From NCBI RefSeq assembly GCF_009687885.1, contig NZ_BLAF01000009.1, positions 128,333 through 192,332 on the forward strand: a DNA stretch of 64,000 bases, written 5' to 3'. The DNA comes from Acrocarpospora pleiomorpha. GTDB lineage: Bacteria > Actinomycetota > Actinomycetes > Streptosporangiales > Streptosporangiaceae. Shown here in pieces: positions 24,983 to 34,310 of this stretch. The notes under the pieces are model-generated. The model saw only the letters and a program-made list of their open reading frames with translations, was not told the origin of the DNA and did no database searches. Positions within the stretch are counted from its first letter, which is position 1, and each line of letters begins with the position of its first letter. The position numbers were made by a program, and so were the translations under genes.

Positions 24983-26626
24983 TCACCCGGGGCTGACGGT
25001 CACGTTGCGTACCTCGACCTCGGCCAGCCAGGAGCGGAGCACGAACGAGCTGTCCAGGCAGTCGGCCAGCAGCGGCGGGTCGCCGGTGACCGGATACCAG
25101 GAGGTCTGGATCACGCCGTAGTCCAGCTGGTAGGCCACCCTGCCCTGGTCGAACATGATCCGCCAGTGGTGGGTGCCCTGGTCCAGGCCCTGGGGAGGAT
25201 CGGCGGGTTGGGCGCCGGGATGGGCGTTCGCGGCCGGCAGGCGTACCACCTTGATGTGGTTCTCCTGCGCTTCATCCCCTTGGTAGAAGGCGTACTGGAG
25301 GGACAGTCCCCGCGGCTGGCTGCCGTCGAAGCGGGAGCATACGCCGATGCCGTACCCCCAGCCCATGCCCAGGTAGGGTTCCTCGGTCGGTCCCTTCACC
25401 TGGACGTCCAGATCGACCTGGAGGCGACACCAGGCGGGCAGCCGCCCGTGGACGCCCGTCCAGGTGTAACCACCCGGGGACGTGACCGTCCAGCCGTCCT
25501 CCGTGGCGGCCACCCGGCCCTTCCTCGTGGTGTCGAAGTCCGTCAGTGAGAGCGGCAGGGCCCGGGTCTCACCGGGGTCGGCGCAGCCGGGCTCGCCCAG
25601 GAGTTCACGGAGGCCGGTCAGGAAGTAGACGCCCATCAGGGCGAGCACCACCGCGACCGGCCCCGCCAGCCGCTTGGCCAGGCGGCCGCCCGCCGGCGGG
25701 CGGCCGGAAGGCCCGGGCGGCAGGTGCGGGTCCGGCACGGTCCACCCGCTGTCGGCGGGGATCACCACGTCACCAGGCTCACCGGTGAGCGCCGCGTACA
25801 GTTCGCGTGGAGTCGGGCGGCGTTCCGGGGCCTTGTTCAGCGCCCACGCGATCACGTCGCGCAAACGCCCGTCGACGCCCTCCAGGTCGGGCTCCTCGTA
25901 CGCCACCCGGAAAGTGACGGCGGGTGAGCTGCCCTCCCCGAAAGGACAGCGGCCGGTCGCCGCGAACGCCGTGACCGCGCCCCACGAGAAGACGTCGGCT
26001 GCGAAGGTCACCTGGTGGTCCAACGCCTGTTCCGGCGACATGTAGCCGGGGGTGCCGACGAGGGTGGTCGTGAGCGTGAACGGATCCGCCATCTGGGCGA
26101 TGCCGAAGTCGATGACCTTCGGCCCGTCGGGGCCCAGCAGGACGTTTCCCGGCTTCAGATCGCGGTGCACGACGTCCGCGGCGTGGATCGCCTCCAGCGC
26201 GACCAGCATCCGGGTGGCGAGGTCGAGGAGATCGGACCCGGTGAGCGGGCCGTCCCGGGCTACCCGCTCGGCCAGATCCTGCCCGTCCACGAACTCGGTG
26301 ACGAGGTAGGCGCGGTCCCCATCGGTCCCCGAGTCCAGGATGGGCACGGTGCAGAACCGCGCGGAGTCGGCCACCCGCCGGAGGATCCTCACCTCACGCT
26401 GGAATCTGCGCCGATACCTGGGATCGCGGGCCCACTCGCCCTGGATCACCTTCAGCGCCACCTGGGCGCCGGACTCCGCCTCCGCGAGATAGACGATCCC
26501 CATCCCGCCCTGTCCCAACCGCCGCACGATCCGGTAGCCCCCGATTCGGGACGGCTGTTCGGGCACGGTCGGTTCCAACCCTCGGTGTCGGCGCCCGGAC
26601 GCAACGGGTCGCGTCCAATTCGACAC
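24983..26626 (-). CDS. Membrane Ser/Thr protein kinase with extracellular sensor
   Basis: 547-residue PASTA-less Hanks-type kinase. I choose GTG 26626 (GGGAGA 6 nt upstream) because a transcription terminator hairpin lies just above it and longer starts would run through that hairpin. Kinase domain residues about 28-285: LGQGGMGIVY glycine loop, Lys59, HRDLKPGN (Asp156), DFG (Asp173), GTPGYMSPEQ. One transmembrane helix (about 322-339) is followed by a 200-residue extracellular beta-rich domain with cysteine pairs (concanavalin-like by its WTGVHGR and HHWRIMFDQGRVAYQLD strands). The sensed ligand is unknown. Confidence 0.9.
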   Translation of the reverse strand: MSNWTRPVASGRRHRGLEPTVPEQPSRIGGYRIVRRLGQGGMGIVYLAEAESGAQVALKVIQGEWARDPRYRRRFQREVRILRRVADSARFCTVPILDSGTDGDRAYLVTEFVDGQDLAERVARDGPLTGSDLLDLATRMLVALEAIHAADVVHRDLKPGNVLLGPDGPKVIDFGIAQMADPFTLTTTLVGTPGYMSPEQALDHQVTFAADVFSWGAVTAFAATGRCPFGEGSSPAVTFRVAYEEPDLEGVDGRLRDVIAWALNKAPERRPTPRELYAALTGEPGDVVIPADSGWTVPDPHLPPGPSGRPPAGGRLAKRLAGPVAVVLALMGVYFLTGLRELLGEPGCADPGETRALPLSLTDFDTTRKGRVAATEDGWTVTSPGGYTWTGVHGRLPAWCRLQVDLDVQVKGPTEEPYLGMGWGYGIGVCSRFDGSQPRGLSLQYAFYQGDEAQENHIKVVRLPAANAHPGAQPADPPQGLDQGTHHWRIMFDQGRVAYQLDYGVIQTSWYPVTGDPPLLADCLDSSFVLRSWLAEVEVRNVTVSPG

Positions 26627-26670
26627 AAGGATCTCCCATCCACCCGTTGAGTGGCCATATATCAGGAAAT

Positions 26671-26699
26671 GGTGATGGCGTGGTCCCCACGCCATCACC
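26671..26699 (-). terminator. Terminator hairpin of the small secreted protein gene
   Basis: Perfect 13-bp stem (GGTGATGGCGTGG and complement) with a 3-nt loop, 15 nt downstream of the stop at 26714 on the reverse strand. It separates that gene from the kinase. Confidence 0.8.
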
Positions 26700-26713
26700 T
26701 CGAACCGTCCGGT

Positions 26714-27142
26714 TCAGTTCTTGCAGTACTTCTGGCTGCCCGAGGGCCACCATCCGACGATCACGGCCGGGGCCGCCTTCTGGAAGCGGATCTTCAGGCA
26801 CTGGTTGTTCTTGGCGGCGGTTTTCACCGTCTTCTGCACGGACCTGGCCACGACGACGAGCCCGAAGCAGGCGGCCTTCGCCTTCCAGTCGGACAGCTTG
26901 TTGCACTCTCCGAGGGACGACCGGCCGATGGACGGCAGCTTGGCGAGCTTGCGGGTGAGGCTGCGGCTGAAATAGAGGTTGCACGTCGCGTTGTACCAGT
27001 GGCCGCAGTCGAGCCCGAAGGACGTCAGGCCCAAGGCGGTGGTGGGTGCCCCGGCGGTGGCGGCCTGTGCGCCGGCCGTGGCCCCGGCCATGAGGCCGAC
27101 GGTCAGGGTGATGGTCGCGAGCAGGTGGAGGATGCGTCTCAT
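26714..27142 (-). CDS. Small secreted basic cysteine protein
   Basis: 142 residues, ATG 27142 with AGGAAGG upstream. The signal peptide is MRRILHLLATITLTVGLMAG to about AQAA. The mature domain has six cysteines (LDCGHW, ATCNLY, GECNKL, AACFG, NNQCLK, KYCKN) and is Lys/Arg-rich, a composition seen in secreted antimicrobial or inhibitor proteins. Family not recognised. It follows the AfsR-like gene by 62 nt on the same strand and ends in a strong terminator, so it could be the regulator's output. Confidence 0.65.
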   Translation of the reverse strand: MRRILHLLATITLTVGLMAGATAGAQAATAGAPTTALGLTSFGLDCGHWYNATCNLYFSRSLTRKLAKLPSIGRSSLGECNKLSDWKAKAACFGLVVVARSVQKTVKTAAKNNQCLKIRFQKAAPAVIVGWWPSGSQKYCKN

Positions 27143-27204
27143 CGCTCTGTCCTTCCTCTGCGCGGGCGGTTCCCGCGTCATGGACAGAGTGCGAGCAGAG
27201 GGGT

Positions 27205-29979
27205 TCAGGATCGTTTCAGTCTGCGTGAAGTCTCGGCGAGGCCGTGTTGGTCGCCGAGTTCGCCGAACATCGAGTAGGCCAGGTCCAGCTCATCCGCTCG
27301 GCCGGTGATGTCGCCGATCGTGGTGAGCGCCCATGCGTGCCCGCATCGATCTCCCAGGGCGCGCAGGCGTCTGGCCGCCTCGCCCGCGTGCTCCCCGGCC
27401 TCTGGATCGCCCTGTGCCGCCAGGACCATGGCCATGCTGAGCAGCGCGTTCGCGGTCAATCTCAGGTCACGCAGGCGGTGGTCGGCCAGGTCCCGTTCCT
27501 CTTCCGCATGCTGGCGCGCCGCGCTCACCTCTCCCCGCGCCAGCCGTACGGAGACCAGGGCATGCAGACAGGCGGCCTGGCCGTAGCGGTCGCCAAGGTC
27601 GCGGGCCGAACGCAGCGCGCTGAGAAGGCAGGCGAGCGCGGTTTCCTGGTCCCCGGCCCGGTGCCGGACGACGCCGAGCGCGCGCACGCAGGCGGCCTCT
27701 CCGCGCCGGTCGCCGCAACCGCGGAACTCGGCCCGTCCCTGGGCGAGCGAGCGCTCCGCCTGCTCGAGCCGGGACTGGTCCAGCCGGGCCACACCGAGCC
27801 GGAGTAGGACCCGTGCGCGCTCCACGGCATCGCCGTACCGGATCAGTTGCCCGAGGCTCGACTGGTAGGTCTCGATCGCGCCCGCGAGGTTGCGCTCGGC
27901 CCGCTGCTGGTCACCGAGATCGCGCAGGACCAGCGCCGCACCGAGCGGGTCCCCGTCGGCACGTGCGGCGGCGAGCGCGTGCCGGTTGACGGTCCGCCAT
28001 TCGTCCTGCTGGTGGCGTGCCTCCAGGAAAGGCGTCAGGGCATGCGCGAGCCGCCACGCGTGTCCGGGCAGGTCGTGCAGGTCGGCCACCAGCGCGGTAA
28101 GAAAGCCGAGCTCGGCGTCCAGCCACTCGATCGAGTCACGGATCTCGGTCGTGCCCATGCTGACCGCCTCCGGACCAGGGCTTGCCCCGAACCCCTCCGA
28201 GGTCAGCGGGAGGACGGCAGCCCGCACCCGGGCCAGCGCCACCCGCGCGAGGCGGGACAGCGCCCGCGCGGTGTCCTCGGGCGGGAGCCGTTCGCGGGCC
28301 ATCAGCTGGGTGAGCTCGTGCATGCGGAACCGGTCCTGGCCGGCGTCGTCGCAGGCCAGCCGCTGCAGCAGGCCGCGCTCGGCGATCCCGTCGAGGGAGG
28401 TCGGCCCGCCGGCGAGGGGTTCCGCGATCCAGGCCGCGAAGCTCGGGGCGGTGATCGCGGTCAGCCGCGCGAGCAGCGCCTGCGGCCGGGCGTCGAGGCC
28501 CTCGTAGGCCAGGCTGAGCAGCGGCCGAACCCCGGTGTCGCCCGCCTGGAACTCGTCCAGGCGGGCGGTCTCGTCACGCAGCCGCCGGGCCAGCCCTTGG
28601 GCGGAACGGTCCCGGCTGGCCGCAAGCCGCGCCGCCGCCGCGCGGACCGCGATGGGCAGCCCGGCGCAGGCGTTGAGCACCCTCGCGGTGGCCTCGCCGT
28701 CGGCCTCGGCCCGTGCCCGCCCGGCCATCCGCTCCAGCAGCTCACGGGATTCAGCCGCCGTGAAGACGTCGACCTCGAACGGCTCGCTTCCGGCCAGCCC
28801 GGCCAGCGCGGAGCGGCTCGTGATGATCGCCAGTGAGCCCGGGCCGGTCGGCATCAGCGGGCGGACCTGCTCCTCGTCGGTCACGTTGTCGAGCAGGACG
28901 AGGAGCCTGCGGTCCGCGGTGAGCGTCCGGTAGGCCGCGGTCCGCTCCTCCATGGTCGCGGGGATCGAGCCGCCTGGGTAGCCGAACGCGCGCAGGAACC
29001 GGGCGAGCGTCCCGGCCGCGTCCGGCTGCCTGCGCAGATCCGCGAACAGCTGGCCCCCGGGGAACCGCGCCCGATACCGCCAAGCCGTGTGTACGGCGAG
29101 CGCGGACTTGCCCACTCCCGCGTGGCCGTACAGGACGATGGGGTGCGGCCCGTGCGCGGGGCCGCGGGCGATCGCGGCCGACAAGCCGTCGAGAAGGTCG
29201 CGTCGGCCGACGAAGGAGCGGTCGTCGGGGGGAAGCTCCGAAGGGGTGCGGACCTCCTCCGCGTCCAGGGCCGGGTCCTCGCGGAGCATGCGTTCGTGCA
29301 CTCGGCGCAGCTTGGCGGACGGCTCGGCGCCGAGTTCCTCGGCCAGGACCTGCCGCACCCGGTGGTAGTGGGAGAGCGCCTCGCCGAGGTTGCCGGAGCG
29401 GTACAAGGCGACCATCAGGAGCAGGTGGACGTGCTCCCGCAGCGGATACCGGCGGGCAAGATTCCTGAGCTGGACGACGCACTCGCGGTGGTGACCGAGC
29501 CCGATCCGGACGTCGCAGAGCTCCTCTTCCACGGCCGCGCGCTGTTCCTCCAGCGCGGCGGCCTCCATCCGCCGCAGGTGATCGGACTCCACGTCGGCCA
29601 GCGCCGGACCGCGCCACAGGTCCAGCGCCTGCTCCAGGGTGCGGACGCGGGTGACCGGATCCTCGTCCCGACGGCCGGCCAGGTCGCGGAAGCGCCACAC
29701 GTCGACCCGGTCTGGCTCGACCCGCAGCCGATATCCGGCCGGGACGGTCTCGATAAGATCCCTCGGCAGGATCTTCCGCAGGTCGCTGACGTAGACTTTG
29801 ATCACGCCGGTGGTGATCTCCCGGCCACCCGTCAGCGCCTCCTGTAACAGCTCGAGGGAGACGGGGCGTCCCCCTTCAAGGGCGAGTACGGCGAGGACCG
29901 CGCGATGGCGCGGTACCCGGATGGGGATGACCCGATCGCCGTCCACGACCTCGAGCGGGCCGAGGAGGTTGAAATCCAT
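27205..29979 (-). CDS. AfsR/SARP-type transcriptional regulator (wHTH-BTAD-NB-ARC-TPR)
   Basis: 924-residue regulator. The OmpR-like winged helix (about 1-95, starting MDFNLLGPLEVVDGD) is followed by a bacterial transcriptional activator domain (about 96-245; LREHVHLLLMVALYRSGNLGEAL). Next comes an NB-ARC ATPase with Walker A GHAGVGKSAL and Walker B LLVLLDNVTD, and then TPR repeats to the C-terminus. This is the AfsR layout, an ATP-dependent activator of secondary metabolism and development. ATG 29979 has no clear ribosome site, so a leaderless start or a GTG at 29988 is possible. Confidence 0.92.
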   Translation of the reverse strand: MDFNLLGPLEVVDGDRVIPIRVPRHRAVLAVLALEGGRPVSLELLQEALTGGREITTGVIKVYVSDLRKILPRDLIETVPAGYRLRVEPDRVDVWRFRDLAGRRDEDPVTRVRTLEQALDLWRGPALADVESDHLRRMEAAALEEQRAAVEEELCDVRIGLGHHRECVVQLRNLARRYPLREHVHLLLMVALYRSGNLGEALSHYHRVRQVLAEELGAEPSAKLRRVHERMLREDPALDAEEVRTPSELPPDDRSFVGRRDLLDGLSAAIARGPAHGPHPIVLYGHAGVGKSALAVHTAWRYRARFPGGQLFADLRRQPDAAGTLARFLRAFGYPGGSIPATMEERTAAYRTLTADRRLLVLLDNVTDEEQVRPLMPTGPGSLAIITSRSALAGLAGSEPFEVDVFTAAESRELLERMAGRARAEADGEATARVLNACAGLPIAVRAAAARLAASRDRSAQGLARRLRDETARLDEFQAGDTGVRPLLSLAYEGLDARPQALLARLTAITAPSFAAWIAEPLAGGPTSLDGIAERGLLQRLACDDAGQDRFRMHELTQLMARERLPPEDTARALSRLARVALARVRAAVLPLTSEGFGASPGPEAVSMGTTEIRDSIEWLDAELGFLTALVADLHDLPGHAWRLAHALTPFLEARHQQDEWRTVNRHALAAARADGDPLGAALVLRDLGDQQRAERNLAGAIETYQSSLGQLIRYGDAVERARVLLRLGVARLDQSRLEQAERSLAQGRAEFRGCGDRRGEAACVRALGVVRHRAGDQETALACLLSALRSARDLGDRYGQAACLHALVSVRLARGEVSAARQHAEEERDLADHRLRDLRLTANALLSMAMVLAAQGDPEAGEHAGEAARRLRALGDRCGHAWALTTIGDITGRADELDLAYSMFGELGDQHGLAETSRRLKRS

Positions 29980-30102
29980 GATGTACACATTTGACAATGC
30001 CTCGCCGGAGCTCCGCCACCGGATCTCCCAGCCGATCGTGCTCCAGTTGCCGGATCGGCGCATGCGTCACGTACGCGGAAACGTTGCCCTGCCCGGTGCC
30101 GC

Positions 30103-30972
30103 TCACCGTGACGCCTCGGCGGTCGCGCCCACCCCTCGCGACTCGGCGACGGCGGCCGCCGCGCGTACCAGTGCGGCCACGCCTCGGCTGCGGGAGCGCT
30201 CCGGCCAGGCGATGACCAGCCGGGCGGGCGGGCAGTCCTGGATGGGGACGTAGGCCACCGCCTGGCGGGGGTATCTGGCCGCGACCGATCTTGGGAGCAG
30301 GGTTATCGTCGCGCCTAGGCCGATCAGCGCGAGTAGTTGCGCGAGGTCGTGCACGCCCTGCTCGCCGATGTCGCGTTCCGCTCGTTCGCCGACCTGCTCG
30401 GGGCTGATGCCGAGGTCGGCGAGCCGTACCTGGGAGGCCCTGGCGAGGGCGTGGTCGGCGGGCAGCGCCGCGACGCGAGGCTCGACCGCGACGACGTCCG
30501 TGTCGATGCCGCCCGGGTCGTAGGGCTCGAACATGAGGGCGGCGTCGGCCTCGCCCGTCCGCAGCAGGCGGGTGTGTTCCCGCCAGCCGCACAGGCGTAC
30601 GGCGACGGGTTCGGCATCGGGCTCGGTGGCCACCGCGGCGAGGATGTCCTCCAGCAGGCCGCCGTCGGCATCGGCCTTGACGGCGAGCAGTACGCTGCGA
30701 TGCGGTGCCGAGGCGCGCACGGCACGGCGGGTCGCCGCGTCGAGAGCTTCGAGGGCGGGCCGTACATGAGCCAGCAGTACCGCGCCGGGCTCGGTCAGCT
30801 CCACCACTCGCGTGGAGCGCTCGAACAGGCGCACGCCGAGCTCGGCTTCGAGGGTGCGGATCGCTCGCGACAGCGCGGGGCCGGCGATGCCGAGTCGTCC
30901 TGCGGCGCGGGTGAAATTGCGTTCCTCCGCCACCGCGACGAAGTACCGCAAGGGTCGGGACTCCGCTGCCAT
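30103..30972 (-). CDS. LysR-family regulator
   Basis: 289 residues. The N-terminal winged helix (RYFVAVAEERNFTRAAGRLGI, then SRAIRTLEAELGVRLFER) is typical of LysR regulators, and a periplasmic-binding-like effector domain follows. ATG 30972. Divergent from the oxidoreductase at 31118, which it probably regulates. Confidence 0.92.
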   Translation of the reverse strand: MAAESRPLRYFVAVAEERNFTRAAGRLGIAGPALSRAIRTLEAELGVRLFERSTRVVELTEPGAVLLAHVRPALEALDAATRRAVRASAPHRSVLLAVKADADGGLLEDILAAVATEPDAEPVAVRLCGWREHTRLLRTGEADAALMFEPYDPGGIDTDVVAVEPRVAALPADHALARASQVRLADLGISPEQVGERAERDIGEQGVHDLAQLLALIGLGATITLLPRSVAARYPRQAVAYVPIQDCPPARLVIAWPERSRSRGVAALVRAAAAVAESRGVGATAEASR

Positions 30973-30985
30973 GCCTCCACACTAT

Positions 30986-31012
30986 TGCCTGATCGGCATC
31001 GTCATTGATGCC
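30986..31012. promoter_or_regulatory. LysR binding-site candidate
   Basis: TGCC-TGATC-GGCA overlapping GGCATC-N6-GATGCC, 14 bp from the lysR start. It contains the T-N11-A type dyad expected of LysR operators. Confidence 0.55.
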
Positions 31013-31117
31013 TTTTCGGTCCTAGTCGGTGCCGGATCGGTCATTCCGTGAGACCCCGCCGTTCCCGCAGGCTGGCGTGGCGGCTGGGCGGAGGGCCCAC
31101 CGCGGAATGGAGAGAGC

Positions 31118-32077
31118 ATGCGAGCAATCGGTATCGAGCGCTTCGGAGACACGCCGGCGCTCAAGGAGCTGCCCGTGCCCGAGCCCGGCAGCGGCCAGGT
31201 GCAGGTCGCCATCGAGGCGGCGGCGATCAACCCGCTGGACATGGGCATCGCCTCCGGGGCGCTGGCGGGCCTGGGGGAGTATCGGTTCCCGCTCACGCTC
31301 GGCATGGACGGCGCCGGCACCGTGACCGCGATCGGCGATGGCGTCACGGAGTTCCGCGTGGGGGATCGCGTCTTCGGCCAGTTCTGGAGCCAGCCGCTGC
31401 GGTTCGGCACGTTCGCGGAGGTCTGCGTGGTGCAGGCGGTGCCCGCGTTCGGCGCGCTGGCGGCCGTCCCCGGCGAGCTGCCGAGCCAGGAGGCCGCCGC
31501 GCTCCCGACCGCCGGTATGACCGCGCTCGGCGTGCTCGACCACATGCGGGTGCCTGAGGGCGGCACGCTGCTGGTCATCGGTGCGACGGGAGGCGTGGGC
31601 ACTTTCGCGGTGCAGGCCGCCGCGGCCCTTGGGATCCGTACCATCGCGACGGCCTCCGCCCGGGTCGCGGAGCAGGTGCGAGGGCTCGGCGCCACCGAGA
31701 TCGTCGTCCGCGGTGCCGAGCCTCTCGAACAGGCCCTGCGCAGGCTCGCGCCCGGGGGAGTCGACGCGATCCTCGACGTCGTCGGCGACCGGTCCATCAC
31801 CAGCAGCCTGGCCGGCGCCGTACGGGACGGCGGGGCGCTGTTCTCGACCGCCTTCGGCCTGGACGAGCAGCTCCTGGCCGACCAGCGCATCCGCACCGCG
31901 AACTACCGGCTCGATCGCAAGCCCGAACGGCTCGCCGAGCTAGCCAGGCTCGTCACGGCAGGCACCATCCGGCCCGTCATCGGCGCGAGGCTCCCCCTTG
32001 AGGAGGCACCGCGAGCCCTCGCCGGCGGCGTCGAGGTCACGGGGCCGCGCGGCAAGACCGTGCTGCAGGTGCGCTGA
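31118..32077 (+). CDS. Zinc-independent MDR oxidoreductase (quinone reductase-like)
   Basis: 319-residue medium-chain dehydrogenase/reductase using NADPH. The GroES-like N-terminal half contains PLDMGIASG and LGMDGAGTVTAIG; the Rossmann half carries VIGATGGVGTFAVQAA. No zinc-ligand cysteine set is seen, which fits quinone oxidoreductases. GGAGAGAGC lies before ATG 31118. Its last 41 bp overlap the end of the GH31 gene on the other strand. Confidence 0.9.
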   Translation: MRAIGIERFGDTPALKELPVPEPGSGQVQVAIEAAAINPLDMGIASGALAGLGEYRFPLTLGMDGAGTVTAIGDGVTEFRVGDRVFGQFWSQPLRFGTFAEVCVVQAVPAFGALAAVPGELPSQEAAALPTAGMTALGVLDHMRVPEGGTLLVIGATGGVGTFAVQAAAALGIRTIATASARVAEQVRGLGATEIVVRGAEPLEQALRRLAPGGVDAILDVVGDRSITSSLAGAVRDGGALFSTAFGLDEQLLADQRIRTANYRLDRKPERLAELARLVTAGTIRPVIGARLPLEEAPRALAGGVEVTGPRGKTVLQVR

Positions 32078-34310
32078 ACGCGGCCTCGCCCAGCTCCGGG
32101 CCGCCGGCACCGGCGTCCGAGAAGATCGCGGCCAGGTCGGTCCAGCGTTCGGCGCGGCACAGCACCGGGGGGTGTTCGATCGGTGCGGATAGCGTGACCT
32201 CTCGGGCTCCCTGGTGTTCCGTTCCGGTCCAGACGTCTACCCAGTCGCCTGCGGGCAGGTAGCCGGTCACCTGGTCGACGCCGGGTTCGGTGACCGGGAT
32301 CACCAGAAGCGCGTCGCCCAGCTGGTACTGGAGTGGGAAGCGCCAGATCTCCGGGTCGGTGGGGTGGTCGAAGAACAGTGCGCGCATCAGGGGGGCGCCG
32401 CCGTGCACGGCGGCTCTCGCCTGTTCGGTGAGGTACGGCACGAGCCGTTCGCGTAGGTGTGCGAACCTTCGGAAGACTGGGATCACCCGGGTGTCGCCGG
32501 TGCGTTCGGCGATGTTCCACGGGGTGCGGTCGCCGTTGGGGTGGCGGTGGTGGTTGTACTCGGAGTGGTACTGCATGATCGGCATGAAGCAGGAGGTTCC
32601 GGCGGCGCGGAGGTAGAGCTCGCCGTCCGGGATCGGGCCGGAGAAGCCGGCGATGTCCCAGCCCCAGTAGACGATGCCGCAGGCTGAGGCGGTGATTCCG
32701 GCGGTGATCGAGGAGCGGAAGGCGGTCCAGGTGGAGGCCTCGTCGCCTGCCCAGTAGGCGCCGTGTGCCTGGGAGCCGGTGAAGCCGGCGCGGCTGAACG
32801 TCACGGGGGGTTTACCGCAGGAGCGGAGGAGGTCGCCGAAGGCGCGGGCGTAGTTGACGGGGGCGAGGTTGTTGCCGTCCGAGCCGCGGCGGCCGTCGGC
32901 GTAGCGGAGGTCGTGGCCCCAGGCGTGTTCGCCGCCGTCGGTTTTGAAGCCGTCGATGTCCAGCTCTGCTACGAGGTAGCGGCGTTTGGCCGTCCACCAG
33001 TCGCGGATTTCCTGGGAGCTCAGGTCGGGCATCAGGGCGAGGGGGAACCACCAGCCTCTGTTGCGGTACGGGCGGCCGTCGGCTTCGCGCACGCCGTAGC
33101 CCTTCTCGACGAGTTGGCGGGCGTCGATGGCGGCCTGGCCGGTGGGGTGGGGGCGCATCTTCTGCAGGGGGATCTGCCAGAGGATGACCTTGATGTCCCT
33201 GGCGTGGAGTTCGTCGATCATGGCTTTGGGGTCGGGCCAGGGGGAGTTGGGGGGAAAGCTGTAGTCGGCCCAGGTGTGGGGGCGTTCGGTGGGGTCGTAT
33301 TGGGCGCCGCGGAACGCGGTGAAGGTGGATTCGTCGCTCCATGCTTCGATCACGAGGGCGCCGACGGGGATGTCCAGGTCGCGGTGCTGGTTCATCTCGG
33401 TGAGTACGCGGGCCTGGGTGTTCCACTCGTTGGCGCTGGCCCAGAGGCGGAACACCCACGAGGGGAGTTCTTCGGGTGCGCCGACGTCTTTGACGAACTG
33501 GGCGAGGATTTCGGTGGGGGAGCCTTCGTAGGCGCGCAGCGTGAGGTCGCCGCTTGTTTCCGCCTCGACGCGTAGGAGCCCTGGTTCGGAGGCGCCGACG
33601 TCGAACCAGACTCGTGCGGAGGTCTGCACGTGCCAGCCGTGGCTGCCGTTTGGCCCGATCACGAAAAAGAACGGCATAGGCAGATATGTGCGGCCTAGTG
33701 TTCCTTGGTTTTTGTACTGCTCGAACACCACCGCGTCGAGTGTCCGGCCCCGCTGGTCGACGGCGTCGAAGCGTTCTCCGAAGCCGACCACGTGCTCGTC
33801 CGGATTTATCGCGATATCGAATCGCACCCGTAGGACACCGTCGCCGTCGTGCAGCCACCGGACGCTTCCCGGAACGACCCGATCCGCCCCTTCCAGGTTC
33901 CCGCCGCTCTCCCGCCAGCTCGCCGCCGTCACCTCAAACCATCGGGAGGTACGGCTTGCACCATCGGCTGTGGCCGCCCGGAACCGGTAGGCGTACCGTG
34001 ACCCGGCCCGCAGCACCGGTGACCGAACCGACCAGCTGCCCGCGGCCGCCGCCCTCGTCGCTTTGGCCTGAGCCGACGCGAGATGCCCGCCATCCCCGGC
34101 GCTCGTCCCTTCGGAGGCGGCGCTCGCTTTCTCCATGGGCAACTCGATCGGCGTCCCGTCGGCCACCCACTCGCACACCACGGCATCGACTTTCGCCGCC
34201 GCCCGCACCCGCAACTCCACGCTCTCCCCGTCAAGCGGCCGGGCGGGCACCCGCTGATCCTCGGTCTCGGCGTACGGATGCCCCGACCCCATCGGACGAT
34301 GCCGGATCAC
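32037..34310 (-). CDS. GH31 alpha-glucosidase or alpha-xylosidase
   Basis: 757-residue GH31 enzyme hydrolysing alpha-glucosidic (possibly isomalto- or xylosidic) bonds. The N-terminal beta-sandwich is followed by the barrel with GALVIEAWSDEST, nucleophile Asp458 in GFKTDGGEHAWG and acid/base Asp523 in WAGDEASTW. No signal peptide, so it is cytoplasmic. GTG 34310 overlaps the stop of the GH15 gene (GTGA). It is the last gene of the alpha-glucoside operon. Confidence 0.93.
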   Translation of the reverse strand: MIRHRPMGSGHPYAETEDQRVPARPLDGESVELRVRAAAKVDAVVCEWVADGTPIELPMEKASAASEGTSAGDGGHLASAQAKATRAAAAGSWSVRSPVLRAGSRYAYRFRAATADGASRTSRWFEVTAASWRESGGNLEGADRVVPGSVRWLHDGDGVLRVRFDIAINPDEHVVGFGERFDAVDQRGRTLDAVVFEQYKNQGTLGRTYLPMPFFFVIGPNGSHGWHVQTSARVWFDVGASEPGLLRVEAETSGDLTLRAYEGSPTEILAQFVKDVGAPEELPSWVFRLWASANEWNTQARVLTEMNQHRDLDIPVGALVIEAWSDESTFTAFRGAQYDPTERPHTWADYSFPPNSPWPDPKAMIDELHARDIKVILWQIPLQKMRPHPTGQAAIDARQLVEKGYGVREADGRPYRNRGWWFPLALMPDLSSQEIRDWWTAKRRYLVAELDIDGFKTDGGEHAWGHDLRYADGRRGSDGNNLAPVNYARAFGDLLRSCGKPPVTFSRAGFTGSQAHGAYWAGDEASTWTAFRSSITAGITASACGIVYWGWDIAGFSGPIPDGELYLRAAGTSCFMPIMQYHSEYNHHRHPNGDRTPWNIAERTGDTRVIPVFRRFAHLRERLVPYLTEQARAAVHGGAPLMRALFFDHPTDPEIWRFPLQYQLGDALLVIPVTEPGVDQVTGYLPAGDWVDVWTGTEHQGAREVTLSAPIEHPPVLCRAERWTDLAAIFSDAGAGGPELGEAAFSAPAARSCRAAP

